Notes under the pieces: model-generated | Seen by the model: the letters and a program-made list of their open reading frames with translations, nothing else | What the model was told of the DNA's origin: nothing | Database searches by the model: none | Shown here: positions 23,401 through 35,400 of the stretch, piece by piece | Position numbering within the stretch: position 1 is the first letter of the stretch | Layout: every line of letters begins with the position of its first letter | Translations under genes and position numbers: made by a program | Assembly: GCA_037349315.1 (NCBI GenBank) | Contig: JBAIAC010000001.1 | Location: 8,508,501 to 8,572,500, forward strand | Source: Chelydra serpentina | Lineage: Eukaryota; Chordata; Testudines; Chelydridae | Direction of reading: 5' to 3' | DNA length: 64,000 nt

Positions 23401-26400
23401 CAGTTACATTCAGGGACTGTGCTCAAATAGAAAACTCATTTAAACAGACTCCGTTTACTTGGCTGTTTTAGTGGTACCCCCTGTCAATTAATATGGCTGT
23501 TAGATTAAAATCCACACACAGGATGTAAACATCTACATGAATGCAAGTGAAAACCATGGCAGTATTGCTATCAGTAGTTACTTATCTATACAATATGATA
23601 TTTATGGAAAGCTAAACTTCTTTAAAGCCTCATTTTAAACATTCTTTGCATATCTGCAACCTACAGGCTAGCTTTTGCCCTGGCACGCTGAGGGGAAATA
23701 AGAGGACACGTGCTGATTCCACAACCAGTCGGTCTGTACAAAGCAAAATGGGTGGGGCAAATCAGAGAAATCCATAGTGCTGCTTCTGACTATCCACCTA
23801 ACCAAGAAACCACTCCCTCGTGGACCTCAGCTGTGAATGGTAGCTGAGCCCTCCCCTAGCATTTTAAAGTGGCAGCGGAAAATTGTGTCCTATTACTGAT
23901 GATCCTGTCCTGGGGGACAGAGTGGGATCAGAGCTCCTCTACCCACGCTCTCCTTTAGCCCAGTGCACCCACCAAACACCAGGGAAGATTTGGCATTAAA
24001 GAGCACTGACATTTTCTAAAGGAAAAGAGCACTCAAAAAACACTGATGTTCCTTTGGAGGAATTCTCAGTGTGGATGGACAAATCACTCAGGTGTTAGTT
24101 TTTTAGAGCCACAGCATCAAAGCCACTTGGCCACATTGGGAAGGTGCACAGGCACACTAGACTTGTTCTGCTGGATGGCACTGAAGAAAGCTGGCTATGC
24201 TGGTGCCATTCCTATTTTAGAGACTTTAATGTATATCACTAGCCTCAGAGCCTTTGCACTGAGGACTGGCATTGTACCCACATTGCACTGGGAAGGCTTT
24301 TGGTTGCCTCTCCCCTACAATGAGCACCAAGGTAGGGCTAACCAGAGTCAGCTGCAAGCTTCTTGATACAAATTCCCATCTGAATTAAATCCCACAAATA
24401 TTGGAACTGTTTATTCGTTAAATAAAAACAGCTCAATGTTGATGTAATTCAACACTACCTAAACTCTGGGAAATTCAGCTATAGTTTTTCACTGGCAACT
24501 GTAACTGCCAGATTGTACATATTTACCTGTAACTGAAAAACTTAATTAGCAAATAGTTACAATTGAAAGCGTGTCAATGGAGTCCCAGAGAATGTGTGAA
24601 TTTCCACAGACTAGTTCTACCGACTCGGTCTCCCTCAGAAGTCTGGAAGTGAACAGCTAAGGGATGCAGGAACTTCACTCCTATCATATACCGCTACATA
24701 ATTTTGCAAAACCAAAAACTGTAGGAGACGCAGATAGGCGTCTGTTCTGAACGAGTTGGAATATCTGTGACTGACACATTTTGCAGGCAGGTGTACTCGA
24801 CGGGCCAGAATGCATGTAACTCTGGCCACATATCTGCCAGAAGCTAGTTATGGCACCCCACTGAGTGAGGCTGGGGTTAAGGTTGTAACTAGATTTTCAT
24901 CATAAGTCCAGTTTTGCCCAGTCCTAAAAAGCTACTTTCCACATATAGTTTCCATTCATGTTCTCTGATTGAGAATGGTTTCCTCACTGTGATGATAACA
25001 AGGTCTGTCATATCTCCATATCCAGAATACACTACAACTTCTAACCAGCTTTGTAAGCAGCTCGTGCATGCTTAACTCTACACATGATTGATGTCCACAC
25101 ATTTTAGTAACCATAGTAGCTACATTACAGTGTTTAGTGGCCTAGGTTGCCACATAACTATCTTCCTGCTACTTCTTCAACACTTCCTGCTGTGTGGGCA
25201 GAACCTGCTAACCACTGTTTAGCCCATTTGGCTGGACCTCATTCATCCTAGGTCTCGGGATGGTATGACATCCCAGGCTGCATTGCCCTATGTTCTGCTC
25301 TCTGTCGTCCTCCAGGCTCTCTGCACCCTGCTGAGGCAGTTTGAGACAGCAGCCCAGAAATTCCCAGAATGCACCGATACACTTAGTGTACGTCTATACT
25401 TACCTCCTGGTTCGGCGGCAAGCAATCGATCTTCTGGGATCGATTTATCGCATCTTGTCTAGATGCGATAATCGATCCTGGAAGTGCTCGCCGTCGACAC
25501 CAGTACTCCTGCTCCGCGAGAGGAGTAGGCTGAGTCGACGGGGGAGCCTGCCTGCTGCGTCTGGACCCGCGGTAAGTACCTTTTAGTTCGAACTAAGATA
25601 CTTCGACTTCAGCTACATTATTCACGTAGCTGAAGTTGCGTATCTTAGTTCGAACCGGGGGGTTAGTGTGGACCAGCCCTTAGGCAACAAGGGAGATGTG
25701 GCTGCACAAACAGGGCTTGACGTTCGGTTGTCTTGTGGAAAATGCTGCTTTAAGGACACAACTCAGCCATGTTTGCCCAGGCTTTGTGTAGGAAAGGGTG
25801 AATAGCCACGTACTTAGATAGTACTTAAGATACAAGACCTTGCTTACTTGGATTTTAGCGTACTGGCTTCTAAATACCTTGTTGAGGTGGAGAGAGAGCC
25901 AGATCTTAAAGCAACAATGGGTAACTGGTATGTGCTTGCTGAGTAAGAATATTCTTGAATTATCGGCTATTTCTATCCCTGATCACATTAGAGAGAGATA
26001 TTTAAACCAATCATTTCATTTTTAAAAGAATGGATCACTTTATATTACTGTGATAGTAACCAAGTAACTACTAATGGTTAGCTAAGAAATGTGCCTACAG
26101 CTAATCTATACTAAGCCGCCTATTAGTTACCTTTCCCACCAGCCCACTTGTTTGCTATTTCATCTTGTCTTTTCAACTGAAGATCTTTTGGGCAGAGACT
26201 GTCATTTACTATATGTTTGTACAGTGAATGAGGCCGCTAAGCCAGGGATGGGCAACTTTCACGTAGCAGAGGGTCACAAAATCCACTAAAACTCTTTGGC
26301 AGCCCATACATTTATTTTTTAGCGGCTCCAGGATGTGGCAAAAGAGGAAGCCATGGCAGTCGAGGAAAAAGATGAGCTTGTACCATCCCTGCCCTGGTCC

Positions 26401-29400
26401 CTGCTGCTGGGGACATGCTGGCCCTGTTCACAAGGATGCCGGAAACTTTGTAAGGAGAGCAGGGGGGCAAGGCCAAAAGGCCCTCTCCCTCTCTAGGGCT
26501 AGTTGCTCCATGGGTGAGCCAGCTGCCCTCTCTTCTGGTGCCACAGCAGTCCCTGGTGGGTGAAAAGTGTAATTGCAGCATCTCCCCAGCAGAATCTATT
26601 ATTCTGCAGGGGGAATAAAAAAAAATCTGTGGGGGACATGAATTCTGCGCTTATATTTCTTTTGCTAAAACGTAGGGGGGGCATGGCCCCCTAGCCCCCC
26701 GGTTCTGATGCCAGGGCCTATGTTCAGTAATCCCAGGTGCTGTCCACCAGAGCCATCCTAGAGCAAGTCCACTGCAACCATGGAGCTCCTGCCTCCTGCC
26801 CTTACTCCAGCTGGTGCTAGGGAACAGCCTCTTTTCCTCCTCCAGACAGTGGGAAAAGCTGCCTCTTGCCCCCTTTTGCTGTCCTCTGCTCCATGGTGAC
26901 TGAGCTTCTCGCACCTTCCCTCACTCCTGGGGCTGCCAGAGCTGCCTACTCTCAGGCTCAAATCTGGCTGGACTATGCCCCTGGTTGGCAGGCCAGTGCA
27001 GCCCTGGGCTACCAGTTGCCCATCCTTGCTGTACCACTACGGCAATAAAATAATAATAATAAATTACTTAATTGAGTTTCCAAGCTTTCTGATAACTTGA
27101 AACAGAATTAAATCAAGTTCTATTGGGGGGGGGGGGGGAGCTTGTGTGCATTAAATGTGCATGTGCATTTTCAAGTCAGGGACTTTTTGTGAGCATGCCA
27201 ATCCCTCCCACTGTGTACACAACTGCAGTAAATGAATGTGCAATAGAAAACATGCACATGTGTACAAAAATAGGTGCCGATCTCAGGCCACAGTCTGTGA
27301 AAAATCAAGCCCCAAATGTTTGAAATTACTAGGAACAGAGAATGAAAGGGCACTGTTACCGTTAATTATGTAAAACCTCCTTCAGTTTATGATAGAGCCC
27401 ACTTTAAACAGAATACCCTGATACACTTTCCACCCTCCCCCCCCCCCCTTATAAATGAAAGATGTAAGGGATATTTCTCTCCCCTCTTGATGTTTATTTA
27501 TAAGGGCAGAAGAGAAACTAACTCCCACTATTTCCATGCATGTAAGCTGACTGTGCCCAAAATGTTGCCAAATGTAGCGATTAAACAAAATGAGAATATT
27601 CTTCCTAATTCACTTCTTTCAGTTCTAGTAATTTACTTGTAACTTTAGTAGGTTCAAAATTTTGAGGGAGAAATGTAACTGAAGTTAATGTCTCTTTTTA
27701 CAATGTTCAGTCTCCTTATAAGCATACGTTTTACCTCTCTACCTCTACTACTGTACGCAGTCAGAGCCTATTCAGAGAAGCAACCACATTTACTGGGTGG
27801 AGATCAAAATCCTAAAAAGAAACTTCCCAACTACAAATTAGACTCGTCTCTGGGGAGTGTAGGATCTTCAAGATAGTACATAATAAAATCAGCTAAGCAG
27901 GTTAGTCAGTCATTCTCAGATTCAGGACTACTGAAAACCTGTAAAAAAAAATTTTTTTTTAAATTACTAATCAGTCACCTTCTTCTGTCACCAAGAAGTC
28001 ATTTTACTCAGGCTCAGCATAACTAACACATGAGACTGTGTCTTAAACAAAGAGCAATAACATATTTCATTAGCTGTTAGCATGATAAACATGCATCATC
28101 ACTCAAAAAAAATTAATAAATTAGTTCAATGACCTTAAAGTGCCTCTCAATTGGTCTAAATTCTAGAGTTTTATGTCCAGACAATGAACACTAATGATTT
28201 TCCAATTGCCAAGGTGTCTTACATTTGCATACTTTGTTGGGAAACTTGCAGTAAGCATGAAAGTTTAGACTAACTTTTTTTTTTTCGTAGACACTATTCC
28301 TATCACAGTTAAATACATCTTGGTACCTTGCTTTCCTTCTGCAAAGCTGGCTAGCAGTTGTTTTAGAAGTGAGCACTACTGTTGTTCCTTTAGTAGCCTA
28401 TGCAGATAAACTTCTCCTTTCTGCTCTCTGCATCTATTTATGTAACTTTATACTCTGCTTCTTCTACAACAGTGAGGCCTACATGTCTCAGTCCATCCTG
28501 TATAATTAAGGTGTTAAACTAAAGACAAATACCATTTGTTTGGATATTTTATGCATCACAATCAAATTGCCTGCTAACGTACATGGTATTAGCTCCATTG
28601 ACTTCAATGGAGTTCTGCCCACTTACATCAGCAGGGAATTTGATTCTATATATACACAGAACTCCACTTGAAACAGTCATAATGGTGTCATGTCTCTCAT
28701 ATTAGAGCATTGTCTATGCTAGAGAAATTCTTCAAAAATGTCCCACTGTTGCTAACACTGGTTCAACTCCACCAGTATTAGCAACATGGGTAGCCCAATG
28801 GTAAACAGAGGGCCAGCTGCTTCCACCAGTTTCAATACCATGTCAATTAGACCAGCTCTAAGCAAGGTATGATGACATGGTGCTTAAAATGTTGTCAGCA
28901 GCCAGGTTCCCATCTACACTATGATCCCCAACATTGCTAGCACCGATTGAACTAAACCCATGTTAGCAACAGTGAGAAATCTGAATTTTCCCCCCTGTAT
29001 TCAGACCTAAATAACGCCTGAATTCCATGGGATCAGCTAGAAATACTGTCAGTGTTTAGACTGCTCATTTGAGAAATATGGAAAAAAATCAGTGTACCAC
29101 AGTATAGTTTTATTACTTGAATTCATCAGCGTACAGGAGAGAAATTAACTTTATTCCAAAATTAAGTGCAATGGCAAAATCTAACTATACTAGTCAGAAA
29201 TCAACAAATTCCAGTTTGAGTGCATGCACTTACACTCTATATCAATTAAACATTCATTCTAATTTGGGGGAGGCAGTGGGTAGGTTTAGGCATTAAAAAC
29301 ATTTGAAGAATTTGACTGGAATATTTTAAGAACCAAAGATATGAGGAGAAAGAAGGTTACTAAGGACCAACATGGTGCAGTACAATTGCCTAACATTCAA

Positions 29401-32400
29401 ATTGGAGAGACTTGTTTTATGAGCTTAAAACAAAACAATCTACCAAAGAAGCCAAATACAAATGGAGAAACAGGATAGGAAAATAAGAATAATAATTACT
29501 TTACGCCAATACCGTTGCAGCCTACAGTATTTGTTTAATGTCCACAAAGGGCTTTGAACGCCTCCAGTGGAAGACACTAGATTAGTACTGCAATTAATAA
29601 CATAATATACTTTGCAAGACACTGGCCATCACTTGCTGGGTGTCACTCTGGTAACCAAAGAAAGTGGCTGCCAATAGGAAGTGAAAGGAATAAAAAGACA
29701 AGGATATAAGGAACTGTTGCTAATAGTCTGTCTCAGCATCTCAACTATAGACATTTTTATTGATGCTGACAGATTTGTGTATGCATAGTTCTTTATTGAA
29801 AATACCCCTGCAGTTGTTTTTAAATGCATTCCAGGAAAGAGGAGGTTACTTACCTGTAACTGGAGGTTCTTTGAGATGCGTGGTCCCTATCTGCAATTCC
29901 TTCTCCACTGCCAATCAGAGAATATCCGAAGCGGAAGGGAAGGCAGGCAGGTAGTAGAATCACGCAGGGACCATACATCTTGAAGAACCTCCAGTTACAA
30001 ATACGTAACTTCTTTGAGTGATGGTCTCTATTGTATTCCACTGTCGGTGATTGACAAGCAGTACCTAAGTAGGAGGAGGGTGCAAGGATGAGGATGGTAG
30101 GGTTGAGTGGAGAACCACCCTCTCAAAGGAGGCATCAGCAGCGGACTCTTATACCAGTGCATAATGCCTTGCAAACGTGTGGATGGAGCTCCATGTGACC
30201 ACTTTATAGATGTCTAGGAGGGGTACGTTCTGAAGAGATGCTATGGTCGTTGCTTGACCTGTAGTGGAGAGAGCTCATACCCCTATAGGGGAAGGGAGGT
30301 TCGAGAGCTGATAGAGTAGATGAAGGGAATAGCTGTAGTTTCTGGTAGAACTCTTTGTTGTGCCCAGGACGAGAAGCGTTTTCATTTTGCTAGGTAACAT
30401 TTTCTAGTTGAGTCCTTTCTGCTATTAGAGGGGCTGTCTCATACAGCTGAGGAGCATGCACATTCTAGGGATGCCGCCCATCCAAATGCCACATCCTGAG
30501 GTAGAGCGGTCATGGATTTGGGGTGTTTGATCCTGCTGTTGCACTGGACCAAGAGCTCGGGAGATATTGGGAGGGTAATCAGCAGCCAAGGTGACATGCA
30601 CAGAAGGTTGGGGGACCAGAACTGTCTGGACCAAAAAGGGGAGAGCAGGATGTCTGTTGCCCTGTCCTGCCATATTTTGAATAGCACTTGTGGTAGTAGT
30701 GGCAGTAGAGGGAAGTTAAACTGGTCTGGCCAGGAAAAAAGGAGAGCATTGCCCTGGGAGCGGTAACCTAGGGCTCCTCTGGAGCAATACGTTGCGCACT
30801 TCTCGTTGGCCTGGGAAGCAAAGAGATCTCTGGTTGGGGTTCCCCACTGTGTGAAAATGTCGTGCAGCACCGTGTTGTGAGCTTCCCACTTGTGGTCAAT
30901 CGTGAAGTGTCTGCTGAAGAAGTATGCGAGCACCTTCTGCATCTCTGGAAGGTAGGCTGCAGATAGGGTGATCTGACTGCTGATAGTCTCTGGAACTGGT
31001 TTTACTGCCTCTTGCACCCAGGGAGGCAGATCTCACTCCCCCTTGCTTGTTGGTATAGAAGACAGTTGTAGTTGTCTGACTGTATCAGAACATGGTGAGA
31101 GCAGATGAATGGAAGAAAAGATTCATATACCTTTCTTACTGCACATAATTCCAGTATATTGATATACATTCTAGACTCTCGAGATGTCCGCGTTCCTTGT
31201 GCCATACAGTTGCTCATATAAGCTCCCCAACCTAGCAGGGACATATCCTATTAAAATTATGAACTATTTACAACTGGATTAATATGGTTTTGCAGAACGA
31301 CGTCAGACCTGAGGATGCTGAAGGTTCTGACCTAACCCATACTGGGGTGAGAAGGAATTGAAGACGTGGTCGGTACACCCCGCCCTTTATCACTTCAGTC
31401 AGAGGCATGAGGTGAGCCAGGGCGCATGCGCAGACCAATGGACACTACTTTCAAGTTCTGACTCCAGGCGCATGTGTAAGCCCGCAATGGAATACAACAG
31501 GGACCGTCACTTGAAGTAGTAGTTCATTTTCTCTGCTGCTCTGTGGGGTAGCTCTTCTTTTGGTCTGGTCTCCTTTTGTTTATGGTAGCTGGCAATTACT
31601 CTACCTGCACATCTGACATTGTGTGCCCCCCCTGCGGTGGAGCACTGAAGCAGAGTGTCGCTGCATTCACATTTTGGATGGATTTGTTTTAACTCATCCA
31701 AAACTTGATTAGTTCTCCAGTCTACAGCTTGCCCTTCCTTTATTGTCCAAAAGCTTTTAATGTGAGGGATTGGCTTGCAATTCTGCAGCAGAGTAGTATA
31801 TTTCAAGTGTCAGCTCAGCTAATCATAGACTGTACTGCTTGATTTCAGGGGAGTTCTGTTAACACTGTGTAAAGTTGATTATAAATTGATGTTTTGCCTG
31901 ACTCGACATATGTGAGATGGGACGGGTGCTCTGTGGGTTAAAACAAGAGGACAGAGTCAGGAGATGCAAGTTCTGTTCCACCTCTGCCATCAACTTGCTG
32001 TGCAACTTGGAGCAAGTCATTATCCACCCTGTACCTCAATTTGTCCACCTGTAAAATTAGGATGCCTTAGGGAGGGCTGTAAGGCTTAATGCATCAGGGT
32101 TTGTGAAATGCTCGGAGGTCCTTTGAAGAAAGGAGCAATAGAAGTACACATTTTAATTAACAACAGGTTATACTTAATGGAAGTTTTTTTAATTAAACAA
32201 ATTAAAACCTCTAACAGCCCTGGACCTCTGAACAGCCCTCTAAGACTGCAGTAAATTGTGTTTCCTAGTACCTGCTACATGGCTGGACTGAGAATCTGGG
32301 GCCTGAGGGACACCAAGACATTGAGCCCCTAGGGCTCCCCCTGTGCCATGGCCCCAGCCCTCAACTTGGAATGGTGGTGGCAGCAATGGGTTCCATTCTC

Positions 32401-35400
32401 CTTCCAAAGAGGCAAGGGCACAATGCCCACTTCTCCTCAGGCGAGCCATCAGGGGTCCTCCTCCCTTTGTGACCAGAAGAGGAGTTAGCAGCAGTCCCCG
32501 GAAGCCCCGCCCCCCCAGTACTTTTCCCCAACAACCAGGGTTTATCTGCTTGAGCAGGTGAGTCTGGCCTGCTGCACTCATCTCCTCCTGTCCCATGCAG
32601 ATTGCTCTGCTTTAGCAGAGCCTTGCACGTAACACCTCCACTGAGATGCATGGAGTAGTTCACACCTCTCAGAGCTATTGTCTCAGGCTGTCTGCAGACT
32701 CAGATGTCACTGAGCTGGTTATATTTAGGTCACTTTTTCAAGCTTTTCTTCACAACGATGAGGGTTAGAAACTTTACTTTAAATGAAAGCTGACATTATT
32801 AAATTTTTTATTAAATAGAGATATGCCTATCTCATAGAGCTGGAAGGACCTTGAAAGGTCAAGTCCAGTCCCCTGCCATCACTAGCAGGACCAAGTTCTG
32901 TCCCCTGACAGATTTTTGCCCCAGATCCCTAAATGGCCCCCTTGAGAACTGAACTCACAACCCTGGGTTTAGCAGGCCAATGCTCAAACCACTGAGCTAT
33001 CCCTTCCCCCATTCTGATGTCATCACATGACTCCAGGAACTGGGTCCGTAGGCACAGGCCTAATAGCGATTATGGCTTAATCCGATCTACTGCATCACTT
33101 TTGGCACTGAAAATAAAAAGCTAATACCTTCCTGTGACACGGTGTACCAGGCCCTTTGAGGACCCCTGCTGGAGGTCTTGCAGTCCTACCATACCCCACC
33201 CCAGAAAAGGAGCAGTAAAGGTGGGTCCTTTGGGCCTGCCTAGACAGGTCACAGGGAAGCAGTCAATCAGAGCACAGGAGGCTCAGTTAAAAGGAGCTGC
33301 TGGGCCTGAGCAGGAAGAACTTCAGCCCTGAGGTAAGGGCGAGGAGGAAGGGGCTACATGGGGCAGGGCCCAGGGAGGAGTAGTAGTAATTATTAAAGAA
33401 AGCAGCATGTGGCTGCTATTTGTAGAGTCCCTTGGTTGGGACCCAGAGTAGTGGGTAGAGCTAGATTCCCCTGCCCCCCACTGGGGGAGTGGCCTAAGCC
33501 CCAAGAAGGGGATAAGGCTTGTTTAGAGGCCCAAGTGAAGGGCAGGACTTAGAGTCCCCAGAGAGGAAGCCCTGGGGGCAGTGTGCTATACCAAGGCAAA
33601 CATGGACTTTAAGCTAGCCCAGAAGGGGCTGAGAACTGAGCCCAGAGACAGGGCTGCAGCCATTACCACGGGCACAGGGAAAGGCCCTGTTGACCCTTTT
33701 ACCCAGAAGGGGTTCCTTCATGTGTTTGGAATATGTATGATTTAGCTGGAAGGCTGAGCCACTGACAACCCACATGACGAGGGCAGCTGCTGACAGGGGG
33801 CACCATGAGCAGAGAGAGAGAGAACAGCCTTGCACTCACCTGACAGGAGGCGCTCTGGAGAGGTGAGTGCACACCGTTACCCTTCCTCTATACAGTCAGT
33901 CCTGAATTTACATGGGTTTTTTGCAGTTTCAGTTATGCACGGTCAATTAATTATGACCCTTTATTTTTGTACATTGTAGGGATTCACTTTTACACAGTGC
34001 AGTGCGGTCACCAAGATGCACAAATCAGTGGCATAGCCAGGACCCAACACCTGGGTGGGCCCCGACTTTGGGTGGGTGGGTGGGTGGGCGGGCAATGCTG
34101 GGGGTGGGGGAAGGAAGGCAGGAAGGATGAAGCAGGAGGGATGGGTGCCTCCCCTCCCCCCCCTCCAGCTGCTCTTGTGGGGGCGGGGGGCACGGAAACT
34201 CTGGCCAGGGGCCTCCCCAGCCCCAGGGACTTGCCCCACCCGGCGCTCCTGCCAGGGAGCAGGCTTGGGGCAGGGGGACTTGCCCCGCTCCGTCTGCCTG
34301 GTGCTCCTGTTGGGGAGCAGGCCAGCCTCTGTGCTCCAGCCCCACTCCCTGGCAAGAACGCCAGGCGGAGCGGGGCAAGCCCCCAATCCCACTTTCTGGC
34401 AGGAGCACTGGGCGGGTGGGCAGAGTGGTGCAAGCCCCCGCGCTCCAACCCCCTTCCCCGGGTGCATGCCTGCGGGGCCCCTTGCCAGAGTGTCCATGGC
34501 CCCCACACAATGCCGGCTGGAGGGGATGAGTGGAGGGGGCCCCAATCCTTCCTGCTTCCCCTCTCCCATCATTGCCCACCCACCTGAAGTCAGGGCCCAC
34601 CCCACTGCTCCACACTCCCCGGCCTCCCTAGATGAACACACAGAGTTCTGACTTCAGCAATATGATGATAGTGCTGATACTGTATCCAGTTCATCCTCGA
34701 CATCAGTAAAGGTTAGTACCTGTACTGTAGTACGTTTCAATTCCATTAAAAATGTTTAATAAAAAACCTGTCGTACTGTATTGTGTAAATTAAGGAGGTC
34801 ATTTTGTGAGCCTGGAACCTAAAACCTTATTTCCCATAGACCCTTGGTATTTTTTACATGATTTCTATTTGCATGGTATTTTTTAAAGAACATAACCACA
34901 GTGTAAATCGAGGCCTGACTATATTGCAGTCTAGGGGAGGAATTTAATGTCCCCTATCATATATTATATAACATTAATGCAGGGTCTACTTCGACTATTT
35001 CTTACACCATGGGAATGTGTACAATGTGGAATAGAAGTTTTCTAAGAGCATAAAACTTGCATCACTGTGGAGAAAAATTTCAACTTGACAACTCTGGTTT
35101 TGTGATCTGTTAGTAATCATCTGTTGCTTTCATGGCTCATAGCAGCAATCATAAGAGGAGGCTCTCAATCAGAACCATCTGTTTTTAGAAGGCAAACCAA
35201 AAATAGATATCAGGCAAAGCTGCTAGAGGATTCCAACCTTCATCCAGTGAAGGGTAACTGTTACTGCTGCTCAAAGGGTATCCGTGAAGCACGCACACTT
35301 ACCAGAGCCGGCTTCTGAAGAGAAGTCCCTGCTACAAATCTAAATTATAATCCATTTCCCTAGTCGTACATGGTAGTTTTCTTCCTGGGTAAGAGTAATT

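Larger units (their letters stand above)
29845..31525 (-). mobile_element. DIRS-like retrotransposon remnant
   Basis: Two minus-strand protein remnants (31244-31002 and 31017-30439) match the RNase H region of DIRS-type elements. The outer DNA carries inverted repeats: GGAGGTTCTTTGAGATGCG near 29870 matches in inverse GAAGAACCTCCAGTTACAAA near 29983, and TGGTCCCTATCTGCAATTCC corresponds to TGGAATACAACAGGGACCG near 31487. Inverted ends with internal repeats are the DIRS arrangement, unlike LTR elements. No intact tyrosine recombinase frame was seen. Confidence 0.7.

Noticed and set aside
24046..24366. 106-codon open frame on the + strand in RHOQ intron 2
   Set aside because: No motif, no splice support and ordinary base composition; a frame of this length is expected by chance in 64 kb.
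30439..31244. A possible host gene on the minus strand
   Set aside because: The motifs are those of a DIRS-like polyprotein and the frame is broken, so it is a transposon relic.
33961..34651. Long overlapping open frames on both strands, up to about 226 codons
   Set aside because: They lie in GC-rich repeated DNA, are open in several frames at once, and contain only P/G/A/R-rich text with no domain.
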